NCBI GenBank assembly: GCA_038373865.1
Contig: JAXGGA010005849.1
Coordinates: 1-64,000 of the forward strand
Direction of reading: 5' to 3'
DNA length: 64,000 nt
Source of the DNA: Uloborus plumipes
Lineage: Eukaryota > Arthropoda > Arachnida > Araneae > Uloboridae
Shown: positions 55,601 through 58,817 of the stretch, one piece after another
Layout: each line of letters begins with the position of its first letter
Numbering within the stretch: position 1 is the stretch's first letter
Notes under the pieces: model-generated
What the model saw: only the letters and a program-made list of their open reading frames with translations
What the model was told of the DNA's origin: nothing
Databases searched by the model: none
Program-made: the position numbers and the translations under genes

Positions 55601-56083
55601 GATTAATGTTTCAAAAATTTTACAAACCACTGAAGTAGATTCACAGGCCTATAATTTCCTGCATTGCCTTTAAACTCTTTCTTGAAGAGGGAAAAAGTGT
55701 TAACCAGCTTCCATTTAACTGACACTCTCCGTGAGTTGTAATAAGCATTTAAAATATTTACAATAATTCCCACTAATTCCTCTGCATATTCAATGAAATT
55801 TTTTGGATAAACATTATCTGATCCCTGAGCTTTAGTTGCTTGACTTTTAAAAGTAATCAAAGCTTTGGGTTAATGATATATTTAATATACTTGATGTAAG
55901 CATTTATTCTGTTAGGCTCCTAAACGGCAATGGAAATGGTTTGATGACAGGAGTGGTAAATGGAACAATTACACATTGGCAAACAACAAAATGATTGATG
56001 ATGCTTATAAAGCTGGAGAAACTAGCTTGCGTTTTACTGCGGGCAGACGAAATTATACTGTTCAACTTACTACAATGGTGCAA
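4576..56083 (+). CDS. HUWE1: HUWE1 E3 ubiquitin ligase, internal part (22 exons)
   Basis: This is the central portion of a HECT-family E3 ubiquitin ligase that transfers ubiquitin to substrates such as p53, Mcl-1 and histones in other animals. Twenty-two exons (80, 102, 81, 107, 270, 279, 177, 246, 201, 282, 164, 123, 74, 158, 123, 297, 96, 243, 153, 119, 82 and 168 nt) have AG/GT borders and matching phases. They give 3,625 nt of open frame aligning by eye with roughly residues 500-1680 of the about 4,370-residue human protein. Landmarks in order are the end of DUF913, an acidic linker, UBA (exon 16), UIM (exon 17) and WWE (exon 22). The catalytic HECT domain is absent because the window ends first, so this is a partial gene, not a truncated one. 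Exon 1 begins with one base of a split codon, so at least one exon lies upstream of 4576. Identity comes from remembered HUWE1 sequence and was not checked by search. Confidence 0.95.
4656..6365 (+). other. Intron 1, first part, nothing recognised
   Basis: AT-rich intron with a G-run at about 4707-4718. Between roughly 5645 and 5780 short pyrimidine-rich phrases (TTTTTACCTTTTGCAT-like) recur irregularly. No coding frame or element border is evident. Confidence 0.5.
6368..6790 (-). mobile_element. Degraded CR1-type LINE 3' end
   Basis: Minus-strand sequence parallels the better copy at 6866-7917 phrase by phrase: the CAGCAGCAGGCTC tail, the GGCCTTCTTAAAGCTATTTA segment, and the part encoding the RT-side C-terminus. 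It carries many substitutions and gaps and is older than its neighbour. No open frame survives. Confidence 0.7.
6933..7917 (-). pseudogene. CR1-like reverse transcriptase, frameshifted fragment
   Basis: On the minus strand, one frame encodes the RT core: [32 protein letters not shown] and the catalytic FADD box (CFADDVKIM). Near 7505 the coding sense jumps to a second frame that continues [15 protein letters not shown], then [15 protein letters not shown], and a C-terminus with [12 protein letters not shown], ending at 6933. This order is typical of CR1-clade non-LTR retrotransposons. The protein would have copied the LINE RNA at nicked chromosomal DNA. The frameshift, missing N-terminus and missing endonuclease make it non-functional. 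Confidence 0.85.
7918..8083. mobile_element. hAT-type MITE with 8-bp TSD
   Basis: A 166-bp element inserted in the CR1 RT sequence. The ends are imperfect inverted repeats CAGGCCCGTCATTT and AAATGATGTCCCTG. The 8-bp direct repeat ATGTCAAG flanks it (7910-7917 and 8084-8091). It contains G- and C-runs. A second copy in opposite orientation lies at 60915-61081. Confidence 0.9.
8437..8508 (+). repeat. Short tandem repeat, about 27-bp unit, three units
   Basis: Three successive units share the phrase GATGTCATTAACTAGTTAG with small differences. It lies about 65 bases upstream of the exon 2 acceptor. Confidence 0.6.
8573..8674 (+). CDS. HUWE1: HUWE1 exon 2
   Basis: 102 nt, entering with two bases and leaving with one. 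It reads [20 protein letters not shown] then [11 protein letters not shown], nearly identical to human [20 protein letters not shown]. Acceptor TTTTAG, donor GTAAGT. It belongs to the DUF913 armadillo-like region. Confidence 0.95.
8834..9110. repeat. Possible element end (ACAGGGTGTTTCGGAA)
   Basis: The phrase ACAGGGTGTTTCGGAACTCT is reminiscent of repeat termini common in arthropod genomes. No partner inverted repeat or TSD was found within intron 2, so this is only a suspected fragment. Confidence 0.25.
9455..9535 (+). CDS. HUWE1: HUWE1 exon 3
   Basis: 81 nt reading [20 protein letters not shown] then PSLFLL, which matches human [27 protein letters not shown] apart from a conservative Leu for Val at the split codon. 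Long T-tract acceptor, donor GTATGT. DUF913 region. Confidence 0.95.
9536..10684 (+). other. Intron 3, first part
   Basis: AT-rich, with T- and A-runs at 10366-10380 and 10660-10678. A fragment at 9865-9900 with repeated GATTTAAATC phrases resembles the terminal sequence of the element at 59549-60343. Nothing else is recognisable. Confidence 0.4.
10685..11230 (+). mobile_element. Internally deleted mariner element
   Basis: 546 bp with near-perfect inverted repeats (GGTTGGTGCGTATGAAATGT at the left, its complement at the right, continuing for about 30 bp) and TA at 10683-10684 and 11231-11232. It retains only the C-terminal part of a mariner transposase. It ends 27 bases before exon 4. Confidence 0.9.
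10885..11106 (+). pseudogene. Mariner transposase C-terminal fragment
   Basis: An in-frame segment reads [20 protein letters not shown] then [17 protein letters not shown], closing with a stop at 11104-11106. This is the end of a mariner transposase around the third catalytic residue. Mariner proteins normally have SPD at this place (DD34D); here it is SPN, so the catalytic Asp is lost. The first two catalytic regions are deleted. Confidence 0.8.
11258..11364 (+). CDS. HUWE1: HUWE1 exon 4
   Basis: 107 nt. It completes an Ala codon and reads [20 protein letters not shown] then [15 protein letters not shown], matching human [34 protein letters not shown]. Acceptor CCATAG, donor GTATTA. It ends on a codon border. 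Confidence 0.95.
11815..12058 (+). mobile_element. CR1-type LINE 3' fragment
   Basis: Plus-strand relic equivalent to the C-terminal end of the LINE at 6866-7917. Phrases such as CTCAGGCTAACCTGGAAATT and CTTACCAGAAGAGGCTGTAA are the complement of that copy. Frames are broken. Confidence 0.7.
12341..13316 (+). mobile_element. piggyBac-family element, internally deleted
   Basis: 976 bp flanked by TTAA at 12337-12340 and 13317-13320, the piggyBac target. The ends are inverted repeats CCCTTTGCACTCGAG and CTCGAGTGCAAAGGG. It retains the 3' third of the transposase gene. Palindromic GC-rich subterminal motifs (CGCTGCGG/CCGCAGCG) follow the left TIR. Confidence 0.92.
12604..13134 (+). pseudogene. 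piggyBac transposase C-terminal fragment
   Basis: The open segment reads [20 protein letters not shown] and [20 protein letters not shown], the end of the DDE_Tnp_1_7 domain. It finishes with the cysteine-rich domain C-x2-C...C-x2-C (CKVC and CDTC) that binds element ends. The frame is open from 12574, after a stop at 12571, and no ATG precedes the homology. The N-terminal domain and the first catalytic Asp residues are deleted. A full-length relative would excise and insert the element at TTAA; this copy cannot. Confidence 0.85.
13563..13832 (+). CDS. HUWE1: HUWE1 exon 5
   Basis: 270 nt, 90 codons, phase 0 at both ends. It reads [20 protein letters not shown], then [20 protein letters not shown] and [20 protein letters not shown], with very few changes from human HUWE1. 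It lies at the C-terminal side of DUF913. Acceptor T-tract-AAG, donor GTAAGC. Confidence 0.97.
14109..15224. mobile_element. TA-flanked pogo-like element, family P
   Basis: The ends are inverted: CAGTAAAAGCTCATATATCC at the left and CGAGCTTTTACTG at the right, with TA at 15225-15226 and a decayed TG at the left. Inside are paired phrases resembling the inner inverted repeats of 26246-26955 (TATACTCCCGTGTGAGTCGA and ACTTATACGCGAGTATAAAT). It is homologous to 24398-27474. No transposase remains. Confidence 0.65.
15225..15759 (+). other. Intron 5, last part, nothing recognised
   Basis: AT-rich intron sequence with a G-run at 15612-15621. No coding or element signal seen. Confidence 0.5.
15760..16038 (+). 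CDS. HUWE1: HUWE1 exon 6
   Basis: 279 nt, 93 codons. It opens [20 protein letters not shown], carries an acidic stretch [15 protein letters not shown], and ends PLVDYILNV. Human HUWE1 has the same layout (LLEEICNLGRDPKYIC, an acidic linker, PLMDYILNV). The linker length and composition differ, as expected for a disordered region. Donor GTAAAT, acceptor T-tract-AG. Confidence 0.96.
16177..16300. mobile_element. Tigger/pogo-like relic
   Basis: Phrases CCAATAACTCGAAGCTTTTA and GAGTTATCGAGACTCGATGG match the ends of the MITE at 63784-63940 and the element at 33697-34598. Borders and TSD are not preserved. Confidence 0.45.
16399..16892. mobile_element. TTAA-flanked MITE (piggyBac-like)
   Basis: 494 bp between TTAA at 16395-16398 and 16893-16896. 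The ends are inverted CCCATTTTTGCCCA and TGGGCATAAATGGG. No transposase frame. TTAA duplications are typical of piggyBac. Confidence 0.75.
16897..17919 (+). other. Intron 6, middle part, nothing recognised
   Basis: AT-rich intron with a T-run at 17001-17018. No element ends or coding frame recognised. Confidence 0.5.
17920..18215 (+). mobile_element. CR1-type LINE 3' fragment just before exon 7
   Basis: Plus-strand relic of the LINE C-terminus and 3' tail. The phrase CCAGCCCAGTTGGGCCCAGA and the ATTTGTATTTGT tail are the complement of 6866-6925. It ends about 150 bases upstream of the exon 7 acceptor. Frames are disrupted. Confidence 0.8.
18366..18542 (+). CDS. HUWE1: HUWE1 exon 7
   Basis: 177 nt, 59 codons, phase 0. 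It reads [20 protein letters not shown] then [20 protein letters not shown] and ends VCKSIL. Human equivalents are [20 protein letters not shown] and [15 protein letters not shown]. An open frame upstream of 18366 is intron read-through and should not be taken as part of the exon. Confidence 0.97.
19041..19150 (+). mobile_element. hAT element end fragment, same family as 27622-29087
   Basis: The sequence GCATGGGTTCAAAATCTTCC, followed by repeated GAC/GTC-rich phrases and CGATCTCATTACCTTCAGG, parallels the left end of the element at 27622. The right end is not found, so this is a fragment. Confidence 0.5.
19610..19999 (-). pseudogene. Helitron Pif1-like helicase C-terminal fragment
   Basis: The minus-strand open frame contains [13 protein letters not shown] (helicase motif V region) and [20 protein letters not shown] (motif VI region), the end of the superfamily 1B Pif1-like helicase fused to Rep in Helitrons. 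It begins [20 protein letters not shown]; homology extends slightly upstream (VGSPIIL, to about 20015). The Rep nuclease domain and helicase motifs I-IV are absent. The full protein would drive rolling-circle transposition; this fragment has no Walker A motif. Confidence 0.85.
20600..20690 (-). repeat. tRNA-like block inside the Helitron
   Basis: On the minus strand the phrase GATGGTCAAGTAGTTCTGCG resembles a pol III A box, and GAGATCGAATCCAGG resembles a B box (GGTTCGAATCC consensus) about 45 bases later. The same block is found at 52483-52556 on the plus strand. Neither folds convincingly as a complete tRNA, so it is best called a tRNA-derived module. Confidence 0.5.
21070..21125. mobile_element. 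hAT end fragment (TAGGGATGCACC family)
   Basis: TTAATCGGTAATCGGTGCAT followed by CCCTA is the right end of the same family as 43417-44139. The left end was not found; the Helitron lies immediately upstream. Confidence 0.55.
21126..22088 (+). other. Intron 7, last part, nothing recognised
   Basis: AT-rich intron. The open frame running from 21801 into exon 8 is read-through of the real exon frame and carries no independent homology. Confidence 0.5.
22089..22334 (+). CDS. HUWE1: HUWE1 exon 8
   Basis: 246 nt, 82 codons, phase 0. It reads [40 protein letters not shown] and [17 protein letters not shown]. Human HUWE1 has [37 protein letters not shown] at this place. Acceptor TTGCAG, donor GTAAGA. 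Confidence 0.97.
22670..23538. mobile_element. Probable pogo/Tigger-type MITE
   Basis: The left end TAGTATAACCTTTATATCCT and the right end ATCAAGGTTTGACTA are imperfect inverted repeats, with TA at 22668-22669 and 23539-23540. No transposase remains. The similarity of the right end to other Tigger-like ends in this window supports the assignment; the left end is degraded. Confidence 0.45.
23772..23972 (+). CDS. HUWE1: HUWE1 exon 9
   Basis: 201 nt, 67 codons, phase 0. It reads [40 protein letters not shown] and ends [10 protein letters not shown]. Human equivalents are EIRSISVNQWGSQLGLSVL and [16 protein letters not shown]. The donor GTAGGA is weaker than the other donors in this gene. Confidence 0.95.
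24398..27474. mobile_element. TA-flanked pogo-like element, family P, second copy, expanded
   Basis: The left end CATTAAAAGCTCATGTATTC and right end GACGAGCCGGAATGC-type sequence (near 27450-27474) parallel the ends of 14109-15224, with TA at 24396-24397 and 27475-27476. It is about 2 kb longer than that copy. The extra sequence includes the inner element at 26246-26955 and an unassigned stretch at about 24900-26240. No transposase frame found. Confidence 0.55.
26246..26955. mobile_element. Inverted-repeat element with TATACTCGCGTATAAGTCGA ends
   Basis: The left end reads TATATACTCGCGTATAGGTC and the right end GACTTATACGCGAGTATATA, an inverted pair about 700 bp apart. Short internal phrases CGTATAAGTTGA repeat near each end. 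Related ends lie inside 14109-15224 and near 24560-24890, suggesting a family that tends to lie within the pogo-like elements. Confidence 0.65.
27622..29087. mobile_element. Non-autonomous hAT element with 8-bp TSD
   Basis: 1,466 bp with terminal repeats CATGGGTGCAAG and CTTGCACCCATG, flanked by the perfect duplication GTGTGGTG at 27614-27621 and 29088-29095. It contains C- and G-runs (near 28090, 28888 and 29030) but no transposase. It lies directly upstream of exon 10. Confidence 0.88.
29276..29557 (+). CDS. HUWE1: HUWE1 exon 10
   Basis: 282 nt, 94 codons, phase 0. The first part is a low-complexity Ser/Gly/Asp-rich linker ([20 protein letters not shown]). The second is conserved: [20 protein letters not shown] then LFGLLVK. 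Human has [27 protein letters not shown]. Acceptor ATTAG, donor GTAATG. Confidence 0.95.
29649..29812 (+). CDS. HUWE1: HUWE1 exon 11
   Basis: 164 nt after an intron of only 91 bases. It reads [40 protein letters not shown] and ends PVPKF plus two bases of an Arg codon. Human has LCVGSPVRQRR and ALTKLLTKGLSWQPPP. The minus-strand frame over it is a shadow. Confidence 0.96.
30007..30600. mobile_element. TTAA-flanked element, family T, copy A
   Basis: 594 bp. The left end CCTCTTACCTGCCTAGG and the right end GGGGCAGTTAAAGGG form an imperfect inverted pair. TTAA follows at 30601-30604; the left duplication is mutated (TAAA). Near the right end is the palindromic phrase GGCGTATATGTACGCC. A second copy is at 30968-33285. 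Confidence 0.7.
30968..33285. mobile_element. TTAA-flanked element, family T, copy B, with nested insertion
   Basis: It is preceded by TTAA at 30964-30967; the right duplication has decayed to TTGT. Removing the insertion at 31331-33060 leaves about 590 bp, close to copy A in length and sequence (for example AGAGGTGCATTTTGCGATAA in both). Intervening sequence 30601-30960 carries no recognised feature. Confidence 0.75.
31331..33060. mobile_element. Nested DNA element, CAG...CTG ends
   Basis: 1,730 bp bounded by CAGCAAGTGCTGCGCC and CACTTGCACCCCTG, a partial inverted pair. The direct repeat ATCCAA abuts both ends (31325-31330 and 33061-33066). Copy A has a single TCCAATGTCGGG at the matching place, which defines the insertion. 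It looks like a hAT-type element with an eroded 8-bp TSD; no transposase frame is present. Confidence 0.65.
33477..33599 (+). CDS. HUWE1: HUWE1 exon 12
   Basis: 123 nt. It completes an Arg codon then reads [40 protein letters not shown], leaving two bases. Human HUWE1 is almost identical ([35 protein letters not shown]). Donor GTGAGT. Confidence 0.97.
33697..34598. mobile_element. Tigger/pogo element relic
   Basis: 902 bp with ends CAGTCGAACCTCGATAACTT and GATATCGAGGTTTGACTG, flanked by TA at 33695-33696 and 34599-34600. Internal plus-strand fragments read [15 protein letters not shown] (near 33970) and [20 protein letters not shown] (near 34263), resembling the C-terminus of Tigger-type transposases. 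No continuous frame remains. Confidence 0.8.
34601..35294 (+). other. Intron 12, last part, nothing recognised
   Basis: AT-rich intron with a T-run at 35020-35034. No element ends recognised. Confidence 0.5.
35295..35368 (+). CDS. HUWE1: HUWE1 exon 13
   Basis: 74 nt. It completes an Asn codon then reads [20 protein letters not shown] then PELS plus one base. Human has [24 protein letters not shown]. Acceptor TTTTTCAG, donor GTATGA. The longer open frame continuing to 35718 is intron read-through. Confidence 0.94.
35369..37629 (+). other. Intron 13, nothing recognised
   Basis: A 2.26 kb AT-rich intron with a T-run at 35448-35464 and a C-run at 37329-37341. I see no coding frame, inverted-repeat pair or TSD. 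Confidence 0.5.
37630..37787 (+). CDS. HUWE1: HUWE1 exon 14
   Basis: 158 nt. It completes an Asp codon then reads [40 protein letters not shown] and ends LYLVHIHK. Human has [32 protein letters not shown]. Donor GTAAGT. Confidence 0.97.
37890..38012 (+). CDS. HUWE1: HUWE1 exon 15
   Basis: 123 nt, 41 codons, phase 0. It reads [20 protein letters not shown] then [21 protein letters not shown]. Human has [41 protein letters not shown]. Introns on either side are short (102 and 74 bases). Confidence 0.96.
38087..38383 (+). CDS. HUWE1: HUWE1 exon 16 (UBA domain)
   Basis: 297 nt, 99 codons, phase 0. After a linker with an Ala-rich patch it encodes the ubiquitin-associated domain: [20 protein letters not shown] then [19 protein letters not shown]. 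The MGF loop and LL-x-T...A-x-YLL signature that contact ubiquitin are present. Human HUWE1 has [33 protein letters not shown]. The exon ends with a Pro-rich PPPP. Confidence 0.98.
38738..38833 (+). CDS. HUWE1: HUWE1 exon 17 (UIM)
   Basis: 96 nt, 32 codons, phase 0. It reads [17 protein letters not shown], the ubiquitin-interacting motif with its acidic start, central Ala and conserved Ser. Human has [17 protein letters not shown]. The donor GTGAGC opens a 5.4 kb intron containing the giant palindrome. Confidence 0.97.
38834..40487 (+). other. Intron 17, first part
   Basis: AT-rich. At about 39870-40270 degraded phrases (GTGAGCACTAATTTCATATA, CTGCACTTTTCGTC) resemble the inner part of 14109-15224, suggesting an old relic of that family. 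At 39225-39290 a small hairpin-like stretch repeats GCACTGTTG and AAACAACACTG. Nothing else recognised. Confidence 0.35.
40488..43138. repeat. Giant foldback element (2.65 kb palindrome)
   Basis: The left arm (about 40488-41813) and right arm (about 41882-43138) are inverted copies around a loop of about 70 bases. They match closely over more than 1.2 kb by eye, with scattered differences. The ends are GTCCAGTCAA and TTGACTGGAC, flanked by TA at 40486-40487 and 43139-43140. Each arm holds two diverged direct repeats of roughly 550 bp (left arm about 40660-41203 and 41204-41768), so the order is A-B-loop-B'-A'. No coding frame is present. It is probably a non-autonomous DNA transposon of foldback type; the superfamily is unclear. 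Transcribed within the HUWE1 intron it could form a very long RNA hairpin. Confidence 0.9.
43417..44139. mobile_element. hAT MITE (TAGGGATGCACC family)
   Basis: 723 bp with ends TAGGGATGCAC and GTGCATCCCTA. The flanks TTAGAAGC and CTAGAAGA share six of eight bases, consistent with a decayed 8-bp TSD. CCGATTA/TAATCGG motifs repeat near both ends. No transposase. It ends 140 bases before exon 18. Confidence 0.8.
44280..44522 (+). CDS. HUWE1: HUWE1 exon 18
   Basis: 243 nt, 81 codons, phase 0. A charged segment ([20 protein letters not shown]) is followed by [20 protein letters not shown] and [20 protein letters not shown]. The human counterpart is [38 protein letters not shown]. Acceptor TATTTCAG, donor GTATTT. 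Confidence 0.94.
44523..45337 (+). other. Intron 18, nothing recognised
   Basis: AT-rich intron with a 21-base T-run before the exon 19 acceptor. No element found. Confidence 0.5.
45338..45490 (+). CDS. HUWE1: HUWE1 exon 19
   Basis: 153 nt, 51 codons, phase 0. It reads [20 protein letters not shown], then [20 protein letters not shown] and FE. The end matches human RILLLTLLFEELKLPC; the first half is divergent. Its phase and place between exons 18 and 20 support it. Donor GTTAGT. Confidence 0.88.
45906..46320 (+). repeat. Diverged direct repeat in intron 19
   Basis: About 85 bases at 45906-45990 (TTCCATAATTATTGCAAAGC, ATGGTATTCTAGTTTGAATA) recur at 46239-46320 with changes, offset by about 332 bases. 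It suggests an old local duplication. The rest of 45491-46955 shows nothing else. Confidence 0.5.
46960..47334. mobile_element. TTAA-flanked MITE (piggyBac-like)
   Basis: 375 bp between TTAA at 46956-46959 and 47335-47338. The ends are CCCTTTAAGCGGT and ACCGCTTAAAGGG. Near the left end is the palindrome GCCCGTACGGCGTACGGGC. An A-run lies near 47203-47221. No coding frame. Confidence 0.85.
47339..48596 (+). other. Intron 19, last part, nothing recognised
   Basis: AT-rich intron with a T-run near 47518-47528. No coding frame or element ends recognised. Confidence 0.5.
48597..48715 (+). CDS. HUWE1: HUWE1 exon 20
   Basis: 119 nt. It reads [20 protein letters not shown] then [19 protein letters not shown] and two bases of a Lys codon. 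Human has [31 protein letters not shown]. Acceptor TTACAG, donor GTTAGT. It is followed by an intron of only 76 bases. Confidence 0.93.
48792..48873 (+). CDS. HUWE1: HUWE1 exon 21
   Basis: 82 nt. It completes the Lys codon then reads [20 protein letters not shown] then RKAPLLL. Human has [24 protein letters not shown]. Acceptor CTTCAG, donor GTATGT. Confidence 0.95.
48874..49770 (+). other. Intron 21, first part, nothing recognised
   Basis: AT-rich sequence with T-runs at 48936-48945 and 49602-49617. No element ends before the hAT insertion at 49771. Confidence 0.5.
50140..50215 (+). repeat. Purine-rich simple repeat (GAA/A)n
   Basis: A tract of A and G (GAGAGAAGAAGAAAAAAA and similar) on the plus strand. 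The lysine/glutamate-rich open frame over it is an artefact of the simple repeat. Confidence 0.85.
50265..51020 (+). repeat. Diverged tandem repeats, about 160-bp unit
   Basis: Four to five units each contain a GGGTGACACCC-like phrase, then a segment like AATGTATTTAAAATGTTTTG, then TTTCTGAAATT, then a TATATAATCT-like stretch. Unit starts fall near 50265, 50425, 50545, 50690, 50835 and 50970; lengths vary from 120 to 165. G-runs mark the junctions. Confidence 0.6.
51640..51906. mobile_element. Fragments with CAGTGGCGTAGCTAG-type ends
   Basis: TATACGCCACTG ends at 51665 and ACTAGCTACGCCACTG ends at 51906. The inverted form CAGTAGTGTAGCTACAGG begins at 50490. These look like hAT-type termini, but no TSD pairs them, so borders are uncertain. 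A TTTA-rich microsatellite and a GTGTGTGTGT/G-run lie between. Confidence 0.4.
52241..52630 (+). mobile_element. Helitron-related fragment with tRNA-like block
   Basis: The phrases GTTCGCACATAGCATCTGAT, TATGTGCTATCGTAAATCCT and the tRNA-like block at 52483-52556 (GATGGTCAAGTGGTTAAACG ... GAGATAGAGTCCGGG) are the complement of the 5' half of the Helitron at 19319-20929. The first part (AACCGACTTCAAAAAAGGAG) is not in that copy. Terminal Helitron motifs are not preserved. Confidence 0.6.
52998..53848. repeat. Foldback element, arms about 340 bp
   Basis: The left arm (52998-53340) and right arm (about 53500-53848) are near-identical inverted copies around a loop of about 160 bases. The outer ends are TAAGTGCATTT and AAATCGCACTTA. 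Both arms contain GGGTCAAAGTGTATGCATTC or its complement. There is no coding frame; opposite frames at 52988-53350 merely read the arm. No clear TSD. Confidence 0.8.
55265..55870 (-). pseudogene. CR1-like reverse transcriptase fragment next to exon 22
   Basis: Minus-strand frames read [48 protein letters not shown] and, further down, a [14 protein letters not shown] box near 55285. This is the N-terminal half of a CR1-clade RT domain, broken by stops and frameshifts. It ends 45 bases before the exon 22 acceptor. Confidence 0.75.
55916..56083 (+). CDS. HUWE1: HUWE1 exon 22 (WWE domain)
   Basis: 168 nt, 56 codons, phase 0. It reads [40 protein letters not shown] and [10 protein letters not shown]. 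This is most of the WWE domain, which binds poly-ADP-ribose or mediates protein contacts. Human has [51 protein letters not shown]. Human HUWE1 has a short extra stretch (MTKYLQSNSNN) before this domain that is replaced here by APKRQ. Acceptor GTTAG, donor GTAAGT. Confidence 0.98.
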
Positions 56084-57450
56084 GTAAGTAATTTCCAGTC
56101 TTTTTGTAAAACATGGTTTTGAACTATTACATAATAACAATAGTTTAAATTTCATTTTAAACAGTAAAAGGTTTTCATCCTGAATTCCAGGAATCTGTTG
56201 CTCCTTTGAATAATCTTCAATATAAACAATGCAAAGTGTACTTTTGAAGAACAAATAAAAATATCGTAATTCTTATAGGTTTACGGTACATCAGCTAGTG
56301 GGGTTGTCTATTGATGAGAAATCAAATTTGTATATTTCTGAATGCAGTAGTTTTTAGATGTCTATGATGACTTTAATAAAATCAAGGTTTTTAACTATAA
56401 ATTTTTTTCTTCAAATTTTTAGTGTTATGTTTTTGGTTTTTCATTTTGGTAAAGCATACCCCGTGGTTTTTAATATTTCCCTCCAATTTGTTATTCAAAT
56501 AAAAGTGATTAAAATTTTTAGTATTGTCATTTCGAATGAGTTTTAATCTTAATTTTTAACTGATGCAAAAAAAAAAAAAAGTAATTAAATAGTTCCTTGA
56601 ATACCTAAGTACGACTCAATCCCTCATAATTTCAAGTTTTAAATTCTGGCATTCATTCTTAAACTTGCATGAAATTTGAGTGTTGTAATTGTGATTTTTG
56701 AAAATTTTTGTACAAAGTTTATTTTAAAAATTGTTCTATCTGTGCGTGTTTTAGCAACTTTTTGTTTCTGTTAAAGATAAATTGAATATATTAAAGAAAA
56801 GTTAAACTATGTATATTGCAGTTCTAAATTGTCCCTTTAAACTATAATGCTCTCAAAAAATTATTTCTGTGCATTGCTGCTGGCATTCTAAAAAGCCAGG
56901 AACTAAGAACCTTATTTTTATGGTATTGTTTCAGTTAGTAAACTATTGAAATACCTGCAATCTTTAGTAGGTAAATTAAGATGCCTGAATCTCTTGTAAG
57001 TTCAACATTACTTGTTTTTAACTATGTAACAAATGATTTGTGATAACTGCTAATTTAATCCTCTCCAAAATTAGTTTTTGTGATATATTTAAACAGCATT
57101 AAAACATGCTTTATATTGAGGAGGGCGAAGGAGAATTGAATTTTCTTTGAATTTTCCTAAATTTGTATAAAAAACTGCAAAAAACACTCTGCATTATTTG
57201 GTGTATTTGTTGCTCCCTTTATAGTCCCAATGCAAAATTAGGATGTATTCATTATTGCACATCAAAAATCATGATTTTTTAACTCTGTAGTTTCTGTAAA
57301 ACTTGAATTGTTGCTGTTTAAGCTAGGCAAGTAAAAAAAGTGTGTTTAACGAATTTAAAATTCAATTTCTCTTCAATTATTGAAAGTTTTATATGAATAA
57401 AAGGTGATAAAGTGGAGAAAAAACGTTTCTGGTTGATTTGACATGCTACA
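56084..57450 (+). other. Downstream intron, first part, nothing recognised
   Basis: AT-rich intron. No frame resembles the HUWE1 segment that follows WWE in other animals (VNEETGNRRPVMLTLLRV in human), so the next exon lies beyond the window. Confidence 0.5.
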
Positions 57451-58160
57451 TATGAGCCAATATTTAGAAAAGTGCCAATTTGAAGTTGGAGTTTTCTGAA
57501 AAAAAAAAAAAAAATTTTTGCAGAAAAAAACTAATATTGGATTTTAAGTCTAAATTGGGTCTAAATGCAAGAAAATAAAAGGGGGGAGGTCAAGGAAGTT
57601 ATTTACCCCCTCCTTAGATTACTCACTTTTAAGCCGTTACAGATCTGATGAATGTTACAGATCTGATGTTAATAGGAGCTACATATTTGAGTTTATGCTT
57701 TCAGTCTTCGTTAACATCTCTAAATATGATATCATTTCCTTGCATTTTTAACATAGAATCAAGATAATTATATTAATATATATATATATTAGGCTAAAAA
57801 ATCAAATTTCATTATAAAAAAGCATTTCTTGGAAATAAAAATGAGTGATAAGGTTTTTAGTAAGGCTCGACCGATGGCATTTTTTGGCCGATGCCGATTG
57901 TTGGCCGATTGTTCAAAGTTGGCCGATGGCCGATTTTTTTCCTCTTCCATCGGCCGATGCCGATGGCAAAAAAAAAATCAAACTATTAGAAAAATGTTTA
58001 TAAGAGATTTCATGGGTCATATATTCATTTCATTCTACTTCTTCAGTCATTCAGATTTTGGCCGAAATTTCTATTTTACTACCACTCGGCAAAAACTATG
58101 AGAGAAAGAGAGAGACGTAGTAAGTTGAGAATTCATTCGTACCATTTGTACTGGGTGTAG

Positions 58161-58593
58161 CAGGGTTGCCAATCCCCCCAAGCTCAATGGCGCCAATCCC
58201 CCCCCCCCTAATTTTTCATGACCCTCTAGTTCTTTTTATTTTTACCCCTCTTTTTTATTTTATTTGTTTTTTTTAATATTATGATTTTTTTTAAATTATA
58301 ACTATTATTTTTTTATATATTATTAATTTTTTGAAAGTTCGAATTATGCACTGCTTTTTTCCCTTCCAGACATCCCAAGCTCACACACGCATACAAAAAA
58401 TAAAGAAATAATAAAGAAATTAAAGAAATAATTTAAATTAAAAAAGAAATTAATTAATAATTTTTATTTGAAAAAAACGTAAATAATTTACATTAAAAAA
58501 TAAATTAGTTTAAAAAAATCCCCCCACCTTCAAAAAAAAAATTGATGGCGCAACTTGCACCATCATCCCCCCCCCCTCCCGTGGGTACCTCTG
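58161..58593. mobile_element. Nested hAT MITE with 8-bp TSD
   Basis: 433 bp with CAGGGTTGCC and GGTACCTCTG ends and the duplication GGGTGTAG at 58153-58160 and 58594-58601. It contains C-runs and very AT-rich sequence. Confidence 0.75.
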
Positions 58594-58817
58594 GGGTGTA
58601 GTCATACAGATACTTTCTTGCTGCAATCCGATGTTCCAAATGTGCTTTTTACTTTTTCTTTTTCTTTTTTTGACTAATCAATTTTAATTTCAATGCAGAC
58701 TAATTTCACAAATTGGCGACAACTGAGTGATATAATCGCTAAGTGTTTTATAAATAACAAAGAAAGATACAACAAAGATCGACAACAATCATAAAGTGTC
58801 GATACATTGTAAGAAAA

